Shown here: positions 11,831 through 24,638 of the stretch, piece by piece
How the letters are laid out: every line of letters begins with the position of its first letter
Numbering within the stretch: the first letter of the stretch is position 1
Source of the DNA: Bryum argenteum
Taxonomy: Eukaryota > Streptophyta > Bryopsida > Bryales > Bryaceae
Assembly: GCA_037043015.1 (NCBI GenBank)
Contig: CM073325.1
Span: forward strand, 2,296,501 to 2,360,500
Reading direction: 5' to 3'
Length of the DNA: 64,000 nucleotides
The notes under the pieces: model-generated
What the model saw: only the letters and a program-made list of their open reading frames with translations
The model's database searches: none
What the model was told of the DNA's origin: nothing
Program-made: the position numbers and the translations under genes

Positions 11831-14800
11831 TCAGGCAGTGCTAAGCCGAAGCTGCTGCTTCATGGTCATGATCTGCGACGGAGTTTCAGGGCTAACAGAA
11901 GAATCAGAGCTGGAGATGAATCCCCTCCTGCTGCCGCTACTGCTGGCGAACAGCTTGTTCAGCAGCTTCTCGGGTTTCAAGGCAGCCAACACTCCTCCAC
12001 CTGCTTTGCCTTTCACCACTTGCTGATCATCTGGTGGGAAGCAGCGGTCTAGTCGAGCTTCAGCTATGCGTAGCTTAATGCTTGCTAAGTCGCTCTTCAG
12101 AGCTGTGAATTGGTGATGCATTGTTTCCCAGTTCTCACTGGTAGATTCTGTGTGAGTGGTTTCTTCGTTCTGCTCTGATTGCTGTGTGCTTTCAGATTGG
12201 AGGAGACCCCCTGTTCGCATTTGATCACAGAATAAAACCTGCAGATGAAGAATAAAGTAACCTGCTTAATAATGGCTCTGTTTGATCTGTAAGATTCAAA
12301 TTGATTACGTAATCTGAAACAGTGGAAGCAAATTTTATGCATGGAAAAGGATTATCATTCTTGAACTCTTTTACAATTTGCTATGAATCTTTTATGCTGT
12401 TTCTGAAATGATATCCTAGAATGCTCCAATTTTGAGCACTCTATCTTGGTAACACGAAGATGTATATATGATTATCCTTGAGATATCAAAATGAGTCGGA
12501 GCTTTAGTACTTGCCCGTTGAAGAACCCACATCGGGACAATGGTAGATGGAAGAACTGACCTGGACCATGACTCGGAGAGGAAGACGTTCATTCTGGGCT
12601 GCATGCTTGCAAGCTTCCACCGACAGCTTTTTACAGTCCATCAGTCTGCATATCTTCTTACGTTCGCTCTTAGTCAGCTGCGGATGTTCCTGCAATTATC
12701 CAAGTCCCAGCATTTTAGTGTTGCAAGAGATCGTCAATACCTGACTCCCTGCAAATTTCAGTCTAATAAATATCAATCTAGGGATTGTTTTGTAGACCTG
12801 AGTGTAGGATCTGGAAATTAACCTCATTTACCGATCACGTTTCGATTTTCAATTGTGAATTCTTATTTGATTACGGAGATCATAATGTTGAAAGCGGGTG
12901 AAAATAGGCTTTCGATTTGGATTTGCTACTAGATAACCCTGACAATAACGATAATGGTTTCTGGATGAGAATAAGACGAACCTTGAGATACATGTCAATG
13001 GCGCGATACAAAGCATCATGAACAGGTCGTGCATCATCCGGCACAGATGCAGAAAGCTGAATAAACTTCGACAGCGGCATCTTCGCATCTCGTGCTATCT
13101 CCGCAAGGTACCGATCGATAACCTTGGCCACTTTGAACAGAGGATCCTGCCCACTTCGGTGAAGAGAGCTATTTGGCTCACCGTCAAACTGGCTCATATA
13201 CTGCTCCACGATTTGGAGTATCAAATCAACATCACAAACAGTATCACTCGCATAGGATACCGACGGAATCATCAAATCATGTAGGGAGGCTTCATCCAAC
13301 TGCAAGCCAACCCGTTTCACAAGCTCGGATTTAGTGGCCGGAGATGCGTGCTGGAGCATCGCAAATTTCAGCAACCGGAACATGAAGCTACATGAGCTGG
13401 TGCCCTTTTCCTCTGGTAAAAGGTTTACGACTGTCTCGAGAATGTGAGTGTCTATGTTTTCCGAGTTTGACTGCAAATGCTTGAGAGTGTACACTCTGAT
13501 GGATTCGGCGATGACTTCCTGTGCACCATGTTTGGATTTGATGGCCTCGATCACCCTCCTGTAGAGATCGATGGGTAAGTCGCTTATGTCTTCTACCCAC
13601 CAGTCTTCTGGTGCCGGTACTGAAAGCTTGCGAGTGCTGTAGGAGATGGGACTGCCTGATGCGTTTCGTCTAGAGTAGGTGAACGACCAGTTCACCTCGT
13701 TCGTGTCCATACACGCTTTTGATGAAATCGATTTTATACACCGCTCGATGATCTGTTGCAAGTAAAAATCGTTTAAAATCCGACATAAAAGCTGCAGAAG
13801 TAGAGGATATTGATCACAACTTCGCTCTCCAATGGACATCCCATCATTGTCCCCAAAATAGCTCTTGTGAATAAGCATAGAGACAAGGAGGGTGATCCAA
13901 CAAAATTTTCTAGTTTTGTGCATTTGATAGATTTTATAACAACGAAAGGAGGAAAGCTCCTCGATGAGCCCTTTCTGCATAGAGTGTATGCTGAGTGAAA
14001 CACTATCACTGTACAGTATAAGTACATGAAGTTCATCCCAGTAGCAAATTCCTCGTGTTGCTTTTTGAGCACTCTACGCTTCAACTGTAGAGGTCGGTTT
14101 CTGGTACTGTGTTACCTTATGTCTACTGCTGTTAGAATAGGAATTAGGTTGTCCATTATATCGTTCCGTGCACTAACTATGGTATACGATGTTACTCATA
14201 ATATCTCTCTAGGAAGGCAATGAAGGTAAATATCTCTACCAACAGCATAAGAGAACTTCATTAGGCAAGAGTTGTATACCATAATGAGCTACTACATTCC
14301 AGTTACTAGAATCGCATAAGAGAAGTGATCAAATTTTGAGGTTGAAGTGACAGAGGTAGGCTGACCTTGAGGTCTTCGGACCAGGGCGAGTGGGCATAAC
14401 TAGCTTTCAGGCAGATGATAGAATCCTTCCACCCCTGAAGAATCGAGGAATTGAAAAAGACTTCAATCTTATAAATGAGGTTGCTCTTCTCTGTCAGTTC
14501 GGTCATCAGCAGAAACTCAGCGCCGCAACGCACCATGCCCACATTGTGAGGGCTCACAGTCACGGCGATGCCGTAGCAATACTTGGCACACATCTCGAAG
14601 CATGCTACTCCGCCCGGAAATCCCTGAATCACCACTTCCTCCTCACTTTCTTCCGAGTCCGCTATCAACTTGTTGAGGCGCCCCCATTTTGCTAACAGCG
14701 GAAACTGCCAAAAAATGAACAATCAGACCTCTTAACCCGAAGCATTCATCAACCAGCTTAATCTCTACATCAACCAGCTTAATCTCTACATCAACACATT

Positions 14801-15182
14801 GAGAAGATTCGAACCTAAAAACATAAGCTACATCAGTCAAACGAAAGATTCGATCCACTCTGTAGCACTAGAATCACTGAACAACTGCGCCGAAGCACTT
14901 GACAAATAAAAGAACTGATTGTAGTCTTGAAGGAATACCTTGTGAAGGTGGAATTTATGGCCATCAACATCGAAAGTTATATCACTTGGGAGGTCGGAGG
15001 CAGCCAAACTGCACCCAAAGACCAAACATCAAACTCAATGCAGCCACTTACATACAAAGTACTGTACGCTTCCTCACTCTAATACCAGTAGAATTTCGGT
15101 GCCAGAGATTGAAGGTCACGTACGTAGAGCTGCCGCAAACAGTGAAGATGTCCGGTTTGGATCCCAACTTCATAAACTTCAT
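11831..15182 (-). CDS. BTB-NPH3 domain protein (NPH3/RPT2-like), gene A
   Basis: Six exons join in frame to about 591 aa: 15182-15124, 15008-14939, 14704-14366, 13752-12982, 12689-12561 and 12238-11831. The protein starts [13 protein letters not shown], the family's classical N terminus. A BTB fold follows ([19 protein letters not shown] ... [10 protein letters not shown] ... RCGAEFLLM, about residues 25-130). Then comes the NPH3 domain: [84 protein letters not shown], and the invariant [21 protein letters not shown] short coiled coil follows near [20 protein letters not shown]. The C terminus LRLSTA has an Arg-x-Ser near the end, as in phototropin-regulated NPH3. Family members act at the plasma membrane as CUL3 substrate adaptors or phototropin partners; which role applies here is unknown. 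The gene is a tandem paralogue of 20239-24638. Confidence 0.93.
14751..14792. repeat. 21-bp direct duplication in intron 2 of NPH3-like gene A
   Basis: AACCAGCTTAATCTCTACATC occurs twice in tandem within the intron 14705-14938. It lies away from both splice sites and is probably neutral. Confidence 0.8.
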
Positions 15183-17140
15183 TGTAGCAATCTACGCTTG
15201 ATTACTCCTCCACTACACAACAATACATTCCTTCCTCCACTCCAAATACTCCCACCCTCAGCGCTCCGAACAATTTCGCTCCCGCCATAGCTTCTACGCA
15301 AGAGCATCAAGGACGGTTAACACTGTTGGGGGGCCTCACTTTGAATTAATACTGTGGGCTGTCACCCTAACTGATGGCAGAGAAGAAGGGGCGGGCCCTA
15401 ATCTCAAGTGAGTCTCAATTCTCTAATGCAATGCCAATTGTGGAGAGGAGCATGATCACATGGGGGGCAGCAGGGGTTGGTCCATGTACCACTGACGGCT
15501 TCTGGAGCTGACATTGCCGTCATTGCGATTGGAAGTGACAGGAGGAGGGTTGTCGTACTCGGAGCTTCGCACGAATCGCCATGGGAATAGCAGCAGAAGC
15601 AGCAGCAACAACATCAACAACTTTCACTGACTAGCTTGCATGCTAGCTAGCTAGCTACTGACAGAATGTGATCCACAGAGTACCGAAATAAGCAAAGCTC
15701 TTGAAGGTGAATGGAGTGGGGCGCCGCATTGGGTGGAAAGCCCGCAAAGGCGAGTTTGAAGGCGAAGCTTGTAAGCCTGGATTCCTGGTTTGAACGGACA
15801 TGGCTTCGAGTGTGGCTTTTGTTCCCGCCCTGGATTTCGAACGCGACCATGATCATGGGTTTTACTCCAGGTTTGTCTAGTCGCATGCCACACTAAATCC
15901 AAGGTTACTGGAGTACAAGAATATTCCTGTATTTTCAAATTTCAGCTTGGTACACTACATACGAGGTTACCAGAGTATGGGAATATTCCTGTATTTTCAA
16001 ATTTCAGCTTGTTACACTAAATACAAGGTTTCTGGGGTATAGGAATATTCCTGTATTTTCAAATTTCAGCTTGTTACACTAAATACAAGGTTTCTGGGGT
16101 ATAGGAATATTCCTGTATTTTCAAATTTCAGCTTGTTACACTAAACACAAGGTTACCGGAGTACATGAATATTCCTGTAATTTCAAATTTCAGATTGGTA
16201 CAATAAATACAAGGTTATCCGAGTATAGGAATATTCCTGTATTTTCAAATTTTAGCTATGTATTTCTTGCTGAATTTTTTCACGTACTCACATATTATTA
16301 TTTTTTTGTACATCATCACAAGATCCTAAATATTTAAGAACTATGCACTTTTTGTATGTATGTCAACTCCTAAGAGCGCAATCAATCAACCATTTTATGG
16401 TTGATTCCGAATTTTGAGTAGTTGTATTTGGATTTCAAGAAAATATTTTTTTGGATTATTTTTTTTGTTAACATTCTAGAAGTTTGGTGATTTAGGAACC
16501 AAATACAATTTACGAAACCTCGTTTGAATTCATAGATTGTTCATAATCAGCCTTCAAACAAAGACGAGGCAAGGTTTTGGTATTTTAAGAACACTTACAA
16601 TTTTGGGAAAAGGATATGGCTCTTAGTATGTGGCCTCTCTCCATTTTATCGAATAATATGTGATTTTAGCCAATCATATCAGTTTTCCAATTACTAATAA
16701 TAGAAAGTACATTATATATTAAATATTTTTCAAAGTTTTACTCACTTGAATTTATTATAGAACAAACACCTATTTTAGGAAATTCAAGCGTGTAGATCTA
16801 ATTGGGTTTGAGGTCTTTATACCATCTTTAAAGCGCTACATCAAAAGGGATACAAAATCCATATTTTATAACACATCTAAGCTTTTCTTCAAATCTCTCG
16901 GGTTTTCAAGGGTGAAAGATTCATGGAACAAATACAGCATATTCCATGTACTCTGGTAACCATGACTAAATAGTGAGACTAGCTTGTTTGGATAAATTAA
17001 ATGGCATTTCACGAATATACAAATGTATTCTTATAGTGTGGTACATTTCATGCCTACACGAATCTACTTACATTTTAGAGCGAGTAACCCATTCTACGCG
17101 AACGTCTTATTCATGATCAATAATAGTTATGTCAATGTCA
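15183..17140. other. spacer between NPH3-like genes: 5' flank of gene A and minisatellite
   Basis: Upstream of gene A the sequence holds CAG/CAA-rich and GCTAGCTAGCTAG-like simple sequence around 15590-15660, which may be 5' UTR. The 62-bp minisatellite is listed separately. No ORF with recognisable content. Confidence 0.5.
15889..16256. repeat. 62-bp minisatellite, 6 copies, with an internal palindrome
   Basis: ATATTCCTGT recurs at 15921, 15983, 16045, 16107, 16169 and 16231, an exact 62-bp period. Most units contain GGAATATTCC, a perfect palindrome, and the run ATTTTCAAATTTCAGCTTG. Copies 3 and 4 are almost identical, so the array has homogenised recently. Confidence 0.92.
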
Positions 17141-17372
17141 TAAGGTAAACCCAACCATGGTGGGGGTTCTTGGACCTCGTTGTATGGGTACCTCAAAGCC
17201 CTTTTCGGGGATACCGTGACGGGGTATCTCTAAGGCACTAATGGCTAGGTAGGAACTAACATAGTGTTGAGCCCGAGAGGGGTTAGTAGTTCCACCAGTG
17301 GTGTGATGACCTCGGGGCATATATCCAAAGATAGGTCGAACGAACACTCTCTTCAAACCCTTGCGAGAATTT
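17141..17372 (+). mobile_element. SINE-like repeat, copy 2 (5' truncated)
   Basis: Shares the body with copies 1 and 3: TTGGACCTCGTTGTATGGGT, ACCTCAAAGCCCTTTT, GAGAGGGGTTAGTAGTTCCA and GAACGAACACTCTCTTCA. The tRNA-like head is absent. Directly downstream (about 17395-17468) ATCATGGCTCTTGTAGACTA is repeated in tandem. Confidence 0.6.
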
Positions 17373-17468
17373 CCTTTGAAAGATGAAGACAAAGTGGAAG
17401 ACCAGACTTCGTATCATGGCTCTTGTAGACTACATATCATGGCTCTTGTAGACTACCCATCATGGCTC

Positions 17469-17690
17469 TTAACCCCTAAAGGTCCTTGATACAGATTATC
17501 AAAACGAAACTTCTTCTACTTCAGGTGCAAAGAAACTCAATCTAAGCATTGATTAGAAGATCTAACCGTAGGATCTTGAAGTTAACTTGACCCTTTTCTC
17601 AAATGTCAAATTTGAACCGTTAAATTTTCTCCAGTTTTGAGATTATAATGGTCAAAGTTGGCTGAATTTTCTCCCTGCGGAATATATCAT
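17469..17690. mobile_element. TTAA MITE fragment (left end only)
   Basis: TTAACCCCTAAAGGTCC at the left edge matches the terminus at 485. The interior has TTTGAACCGTTAAATTTTCTCC and TGAGATTATAATGGTCAAAG, as in the other family members. The right terminus is missing. Confidence 0.7.
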
Positions 17691-19127
17691 GTACTCACGA
17701 TCAGCACAACAATAAACTTGTCGTGCAATGATTCGCAATATTCAAATATCCATCGCGTGCACATTTCAAGTTTATTTCGGTGACCATTTGTCTGGTCTAC
17801 ATAAAACACTAATGCGAACGACGTCAGGAACCACAATCATCCCCAACTACTTTACATGGCGTACATCATCGTTAATAAATGTTGACATCCTTTACTATTC
17901 TTGTATTCTTTTTACTGTTTGTTATATGACCCTTTTCCAATATAATTTGGCTGATGTGCGATTCAAGATTTACCACATGTGTGAGTGAAGCCCATGATGG
18001 ACGGGCAGAAAAAAAGCCATCATCGTGTCAGCGCAATGGATGTGATCGAGCTCGTGCGCAGTTGTGCGCAATACTTATTCGTCGTCTTCAGTTCTGAAAA
18101 AGCAGGGTTCGTTGTAATCTAACTTCTAAAATTCGGTCTTTTATGGTATGACATGCATCATTGGATTTCATACAAAGTTTGGGTATTATGATTATTTTTC
18201 AAATTTTGAATTCGTATCGCATTCGAGTACGTGAATGACCGATATGTGGCCTTTTATGAGGGAAGGATCCAAATCAAGCATGCCAAATTTTCTTCAATGC
18301 GGTCCCAATCTGCATCATTGCACTCGAAAATCGTAAGTTCCGGTTTCATTTGAAAATAACTTTTGTTTGGACTCTCTTTCCTGTTTCTGGATTTTTTTAG
18401 TTTTTGGGAACAAGCATCAATGCATCATTTGAAGGATACATTGTGAACAAGAGCAACAACAAATCTTACAAATGATTTGTCACTTTGGTGTTTTAGTAAA
18501 GAATGCCTTGACAAAGATCATGAATATTATGGTTGTTGGGCAACATTCAAGAAAATAATTGTCGGGCAACATTCAAGAAAATAATTGTCGGGCAACATTC
18601 AAGAAAATAATTGTCGGGCAACATTCAAGGAACGAGAGAACACCTTAGTTCCTTCTAGGTGTTGTAGGGCGCCCCTTTTTGCATCCCCACATGACTAGAG
18701 TACCCAGCAAGAGAGATATGGACAACTTGCAGATTGCCAAAAACAAGGTGAACTTGAGGTGGATGCCAAAAATTATGTATTTCATAAAATTATACGAGGC
18801 TCTAGGAGCAGATACATGTAGGTGTTGTTTCCAAGTAGCGAAGGTTAAACTAATTTAATTGAATGAGTAACCGCATTTCAAAATTTGGAGTCTTCATAGG
18901 GTTTTTGTTCGAAAATGCATGTGTCCATATCTCTATTGCCGGGCACTGTACAACAATCATGCCGACAATATTCTAACTAATGGAGGTGCTCACCATTGGC
19001 ACATCCCCACCCATGTATTGCAATGGTTCTTTCTTACAATTAGCTGGCAGCACCCCGAAAAATGCAAATTGATCCCACTCTATTTGGATGTTGTTCAACT
19101 GCTTGAGTATTCTCAGGCACTACAATC
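17691..19127. other. AT-rich spacer, no gene recognised
   Basis: No ORF with recognisable content. A 26-bp tandem array lies inside, at 18538-18630. Confidence 0.5.
18538..18630. repeat. 26-bp tandem repeat, about 3.6 copies
   Basis: GGGCAACATTCAAGAAAATA begins at 18538, 18564, 18590 and 18616. The units are virtually identical, so it is a young minisatellite. Confidence 0.9.
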
Positions 19128-19460
19128 CTTGGCTTGGTGGTTAGGGCTCATAGACCCCAATGAGGAGGTCGTGGAATCACTTCCCCATGTCAGCATGGTA
19201 CTCACCACCATGGTCCACCCAATTAGGGTCGGGGGCACTTGGACCTTGTTGTACTATGGGTACCTCAAAAACCTTTGGGGGAATATCAAATCAATTATGT
19301 ATAAGACACTAGTGGCTACATATGAACTAGCATAGTGCTCACCCAGAGAAGGGTTAGTAGTTCGCCATTGGTGTGATGAACTCCAAAATGCATTCAAGCA
19401 TAAGACAAACGAACGCTCTATTCACGTCGGCCTCTGAATAGGTTGGAGTTTATCTTCTTG
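19128..19460 (+). mobile_element. SINE-like repeat, copy 3 (with tRNA-like head)
   Basis: The head reads TTGGCTTGGTGGTTAGGGCT at about 19129-19148, very close to a pol III box A/D-arm (TGGCNNAGTGG). Some 30 nt later comes GTGGAATCACTTCCCC, in the box B position. The family body (TTGGACCTTGTTGTACTATG, ACCTCAAAAACCTTTGGGGG, GAAGGGTTAGTAGTTCG) and the tail AACGAACGCTCTATTCACG follow. An open frame of 138 codons crossing this block is judged fortuitous. Confidence 0.65.
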
Positions 19461-20238
19461 TAGTATTTTCTACATAATATGAATACCAAGTCTAATGACT
19501 AGAGCCCTTGAAAATAAACACTAATTTCAAAGCACAAGGGAAATTGCATGTGTGTTGTAAGATGTTATTTAAGCTACTTTGATAGCATCAACAATAGCTT
19601 CATGACCTGTTGTGGTTGACATGATGTGACATGGAATTCAAAACCTTTGTAAAAACTACAACTGACACTACCTTCTCCATGTACTAGTATACATGAGAGG
19701 GTACAAATTTAAATGCTGGAAGATACATAAGTATAAGGTGCACACTTGTTTAACATCTTATAGAGAACTATCTTTGACAAACATTTTTGAATTTCGACAG
19801 GTAAGAATAAAACTGATAATTAGTTCTACAGGTCCATATTCATCAACTCAATACACCAGTAAAAAAGCTCTACATGTTCGCTCTCAGCAATACAATAATA
19901 AAATACTTCACCTCATCAGAAACAAAATGTAGTTGATTATCCTCGGAGCAATATCAACACCAGTCGTAGTCACAGAAGCATCAGAACCCAAAAATTGCAG
20001 ACAATCACAAAAAGCAATTTCAAACTGATACAAGCTAGAGATGATGTTACATAAGTGACCTGCATGTTCTAAACCTAAGCTTTTAGGCAGCTGCCAACAA
20101 AACTGGCCTTGAAAGAATGTACAGACACCAGTTTCTAAGCTACATACCACCAAGTTCGAGATGAGTAGCCAGCAAACACAATATCCCATATCTGTACTCA
20201 GGAATTGATGAATGCACGAAAGGGTAGAAATGGGAGAG
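19461..20238. other. spacer and probable 3' UTR of NPH3-like gene B
   Basis: No gene recognised. The last few hundred bases before the gene B stop (minus strand) are likely 3' UTR, but no clear poly-A signal can be assigned. Confidence 0.45.
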
Positions 20239-23200
20239 TTAACCAGCCATGGAGTGACGACGTGCTCGTCGTGATGTTGCCTTGGCCGTACTAGGCTTGG
20301 AGAAGCTCTGTGTCTCGGACTCCCGGGACGAGGCGAAGTTGGACACCTTCTTGCTGAACAGCTTCTGGAAGAAGGTCTTAGGCTTTGAGAATAAACCTTG
20401 TTTGGCTTTGGTTGGTGGTATAGAAGTGAATGAATGATGACGCTCCCGTTCCGTTGGCAAAGTCGTACTCCGATTCTTCCTGTCACCTGATATTAAAGAT
20501 GAGTATTCTGGGTGCCATGCTAGTGCACCGGGGATGTGAGACATCGATGGTATTCTTCTGTGCTCCTCGTCACCGGAATCTGAAGCTAAAAGTGCTCGCA
20601 CATTGCTTGGCATGTCCATCGAAGAAAAGCCTCCTGTTGCTGCTGACCGAACTTGCTCGAAGAATAGCACCTGCACACACACCGAATATATTTTATGTAC
20701 TGCTTATTATCATGACCCTTATTTCTGAGAAAAATAATAGTTGTTAAAGAATCAAGAGGGACTTTAGAGAAGACGATTCTGACTCAAAATTAGTAGAAAG
20801 TTTTGTTTATTGAAAGTGATGTACTCAACTTCAGCGATTCTTTACCTCTAAGTCCTCCGTAAGGTGATAATACTTTGACTCATTTACCAAAAAGTTATGT
20901 CATACAAGCTCATTTCGGTAAAATTCTAATTCTCTGAGCTATAATCTGCCTTATCACATGCTCGAGTTTCAAAGGATACGAATGTCACCATGCATGTCGA
21001 TTATTTCGGCGTGGATAAGATGGGCGTATTTGTAAATTTCAAAATATTATCTTGGCAGCGGGATTAGTGCGCCTACCTGTACAACAGTACGTAGAGGGAG
21101 GCGATCATTTTGGGCAGCGTGCATACACGCTTCTATCGACAGCTTCTGACAGTCCAGCAGTCTGCATATACTTTTGCGGTCACCCTTTGGTAGCTCTGGA
21201 TGCTCCTGCCACATCAATACTCAATCGTGAGCTAAAAAAATCAGAGTTGAACTTCAGCTGTCTACGTCCCACTTCGAGACAGGAATGCATAGTCATCGAT
21301 AACTGACTGTAGCTGCACTAATTGGACATTTCTAGAGACAAAGGTACCAAAGGTTTCTTTTACACCGCAGTTATTCATATTCGATATAAATACAGTGATA
21401 CCATTCACGTAATTAGATCTGCTGCTGACCTTACGCTGTAGTTTTATTCCCGAGGGCTCGACTGTATGACTTCTTTCAAAGTAAAATTCGAGGCAATGTT
21501 ACGTGTGGTTGATCAAGTTGAGATACGATGATTTAGGCAATGGTACTGACCTTCAGATACATGTCAACAGCACGATACAATCCATCGTGAAACGGGCGAG
21601 CGAAATCTGGAATGGACTCCGCCAGTTGCAAGAATTTCCGAAGCGGCAAGTTGGGGTCCCGAGCAATTTCAGCCAAATAACCATCAATCAACTTAGCCAC
21701 TTTCAGTTTGGAGGCATGAGTCACCCCAGTGGCGCAAGAGCGTCGGCCTTCAGTAAATTCAATGTGGTCTGCAGACAGCGACCTTCGCCTATGCTCCAGC
21801 TTGTAAGTCAAAACCTGTACAGGGGAAAAAAATTTATATGTTAATTGCACAGTTAGTCCTGAAAACATCAGCCAAATCCGCTACTTGAAATATGTCAAAC
21901 TGAGCCATAAAAATTTGATGTACCTGTGGGCTAAGCGGAGGGGTCTGGCTCTGCAAGAGGTAGTGCTCCATGATCCTCATCACCGAATCAACATCGTACC
22001 ATTCCGATTCATTGGCAGATGGCAGCAACAAGTCAAGAACGGAAGCGTCCTCTAGTTGCAATCCAATTCGTCGAATCAAGTCTGCTCTCAGAGATACGGA
22101 AGCGACGTTCAAGACAATGGCTGCCTTGAGGAGTTTCAGTAAGAAACTGCAGTGCGCAGAACCCTTCTCAGCTGGAAGCAGACTGACGATCTTCTCTAGC
22201 CTTTGCCGGTGCTTCTGCGTTGTCTCCAAATCCTGCGCATGATGACCCAACTTTGTGAAAAAAGCATCTCTAAAATCACAATCTGGTGTGCACATATAAT
22301 TTCGCAACTTTCAGATGCCAAGTTCTGAATGCAAGTAGTCGGGATTTTTGAAATTCCAGATAGGAATTGTAGAAATTAACTCTCTAAAATACTGAACCGG
22401 ATACCACGGATTAAAATCCACCGATTTAACATACCAAAAAGTTGCTTAGATAACCTCGCCTTTCAGAGTTCCTCGTGTGAATGATATGCATAAAAAGCAA
22501 GGCTCGACATTGAACCTACTACATCAAACTTCGAGAGTTCGAATTTGTTAAACAGAGTCCAGATAACATACATTTCAGTACATCGACACGTCCTTTTGAA
22601 GATGATGTCAAAGGTCTACTCCGAACAGAATAACGTTGAGAGACTAGTCAAAGGGCAGAAAATGAGTTGAGTTCCATACCCTGATGGACGGGTCTACTTC
22701 AGTTGCTTCAGGTAACCAGCGGATAGTGAACACTCTGAGTGCCTCTCCCACAAGCTCATTCGCCACACCTTTAGCTTTCACGGCCACCATGACTCTCCAG
22801 AACAGGGAGATGTCGAGGTCGCAGAGGTCTTGGACCCACCAATCAGCGGGGACAGGGGAAAGGAGCCATGGACATCCCTGCTGCACTCCGTTCCAAACGG
22901 CTGGACTTGTGGATTGGCTTACTGACACATGATCCATTGCGGCCATAGCCTTCGTGTAGGAGAAAGACCAGTCCACCTTGGCTGGATCCACCATCACTTT
23001 GGTGGAGATTGCCTCGATGCAACGATCGATAATCTGGTGTCACACCCACTTGTCAATTGAAGGGCGTTGCAATCGAACAGGATTCTACTGAATTCATCCT
23101 TGAGTTCATCCATGACTGAATTGGTAAGAACATATCACACTCGCTTATGTCACAGGAAGTTGCGTGCAAATGTGGTAATCAGGAGAATGGTCACAACCCC

Positions 23201-24638
23201 AAGCACATGCAACAATTTTGAATGCCCCAACTTTTCGACACTCCATAATTTTGTGATGTGAAATTGAAAAGGTTATAATGTACATGGGAATGAGGACTTA
23301 CTTTTAAATCTTCAGTCCAGGGCAAATACTCCTTGCTGCTGTGCAGGCAGATGATAGAGTCCCTCCAGCCTCGCAAAATAGATGTATTCAAAAAGACCTC
23401 CACCTTGTAGATGAGGTTGCCCTTTTCGACCCTCTCTGACATGTTGAGAAACTCAGCTCCACATCGAACCTTACTTACATTGTGTGCATTCAGAGTTGTG
23501 AGAACGCCATAGCAGAACTTCGCACAAACTTCAAAACTTGCCGCGCTTCCTGGGAAGTCCTCCAGCTTGACTTCATCCTCACCAGCTTCCACTGCGTCCG
23601 TCACGATTTTACTGAGGGAACCGCACTTAGCCAAAAGAGGAAACTGCCATCGCCATAGCCATCAAAGTTATTGACTAAGTTAATCAATCCATCGTCTTCT
23701 TGTAATTTTCCCTCTAAATCGCTCAATTAAATTACTTCAATTCACTCAATTCAACGTAAGGTATCGTCCATAATCCCTATGCCCCCAGTCGATACGTAAT
23801 ATACTTCCACTTGGAAGCTAATAGTCAGTTACAATGACTTATCTAGCATAAGTCTATCGTCAAATGATGTAGAGGATATTGTTGTATTTTTGAGCTTCCT
23901 CACTTTCTCTGTAAAATACACAGAATCAGCCATTCTATCTACTAAGTGGTGATTACAGCAGCTCTATTTACCATATAGCTTCGACAAAACTGACAATAAC
24001 AACACTTACGACATTGTTGCCAGGGAGAACTAAAATTATCCTACCCCTGATTTTCATTGATCATACAATTATCTTGAACTGTAAAAAAAAGCAACTCAGA
24101 TAGTGCAGGGAGGCACTCTTTTGATGCGTTTGTTCATGAAATTCAGTTTGCTGATGACAGGACAAAAGTGGGGAGTGAAAAATTCACAGCAGTGCATACC
24201 AAGTGAAGGTGAAACTTATGCCCATCCACATCCAGAACAATGTCGCTGTCGAGTTCCGATACTGCTGTCCTGCTTTACGACAAGCATCATCACTGTCTCA
24301 GTTAGAACCACAATCTTGACGTGGTGATGCCTCTGAAAGGCCATCTAAGAACCCACGCCTAGCATAGATTGTGACCATCTTCAGAATTAGCCCCTGAAAT
24401 CCTAAGAGACCAGAAATGACTACATATTTCTATTTAATGAGTATGAGTACATTATTCTCGAATTCATCCTAGAGTCAAGCTCGTCACCAAGCTGCTACAC
24501 AGCTGCTGCATTCGCAAGAATCACGACAAATGGAAACAAATAGATATCTACTAAAAAGCTGGAAGGACTGCCTGCTTACGTGACGTTGCCGACAGTTGTA
24601 AAGCAGTCCGGCCTTGATCCCAACCTCATGAACTTCAT
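20239..24638 (-). CDS. BTB-NPH3 domain protein (NPH3/RPT2-like), gene B
   Basis: Eight exons give about 652 aa: 24638-24580, 24269-24200, 23643-23302, 23033-22680, 22232-21924, 21814-21551, 21205-21077 and 20670-20239. The start of exon 5 is the least sure (another acceptor lies upstream). The N terminus [13 protein letters not shown] and BTB segment ([17 protein letters not shown]) precede the NPH3 domain: [86 protein letters not shown] and [20 protein letters not shown]. The tail is basic and Ser-rich and ends [10 protein letters not shown], a good 14-3-3/basophilic-kinase type site near the C terminus. The BTB helix ends HLHL where gene A has HLHK. It has two introns that gene A lacks, within the NPH3 domain. 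Likely role as for gene A. Confidence 0.92.

Noticed and set aside
18919..19335. 138-codon plus-strand ORF
   Set aside because: It overlaps the SINE-like repeat, and its reading frame is not kept in the other copies.
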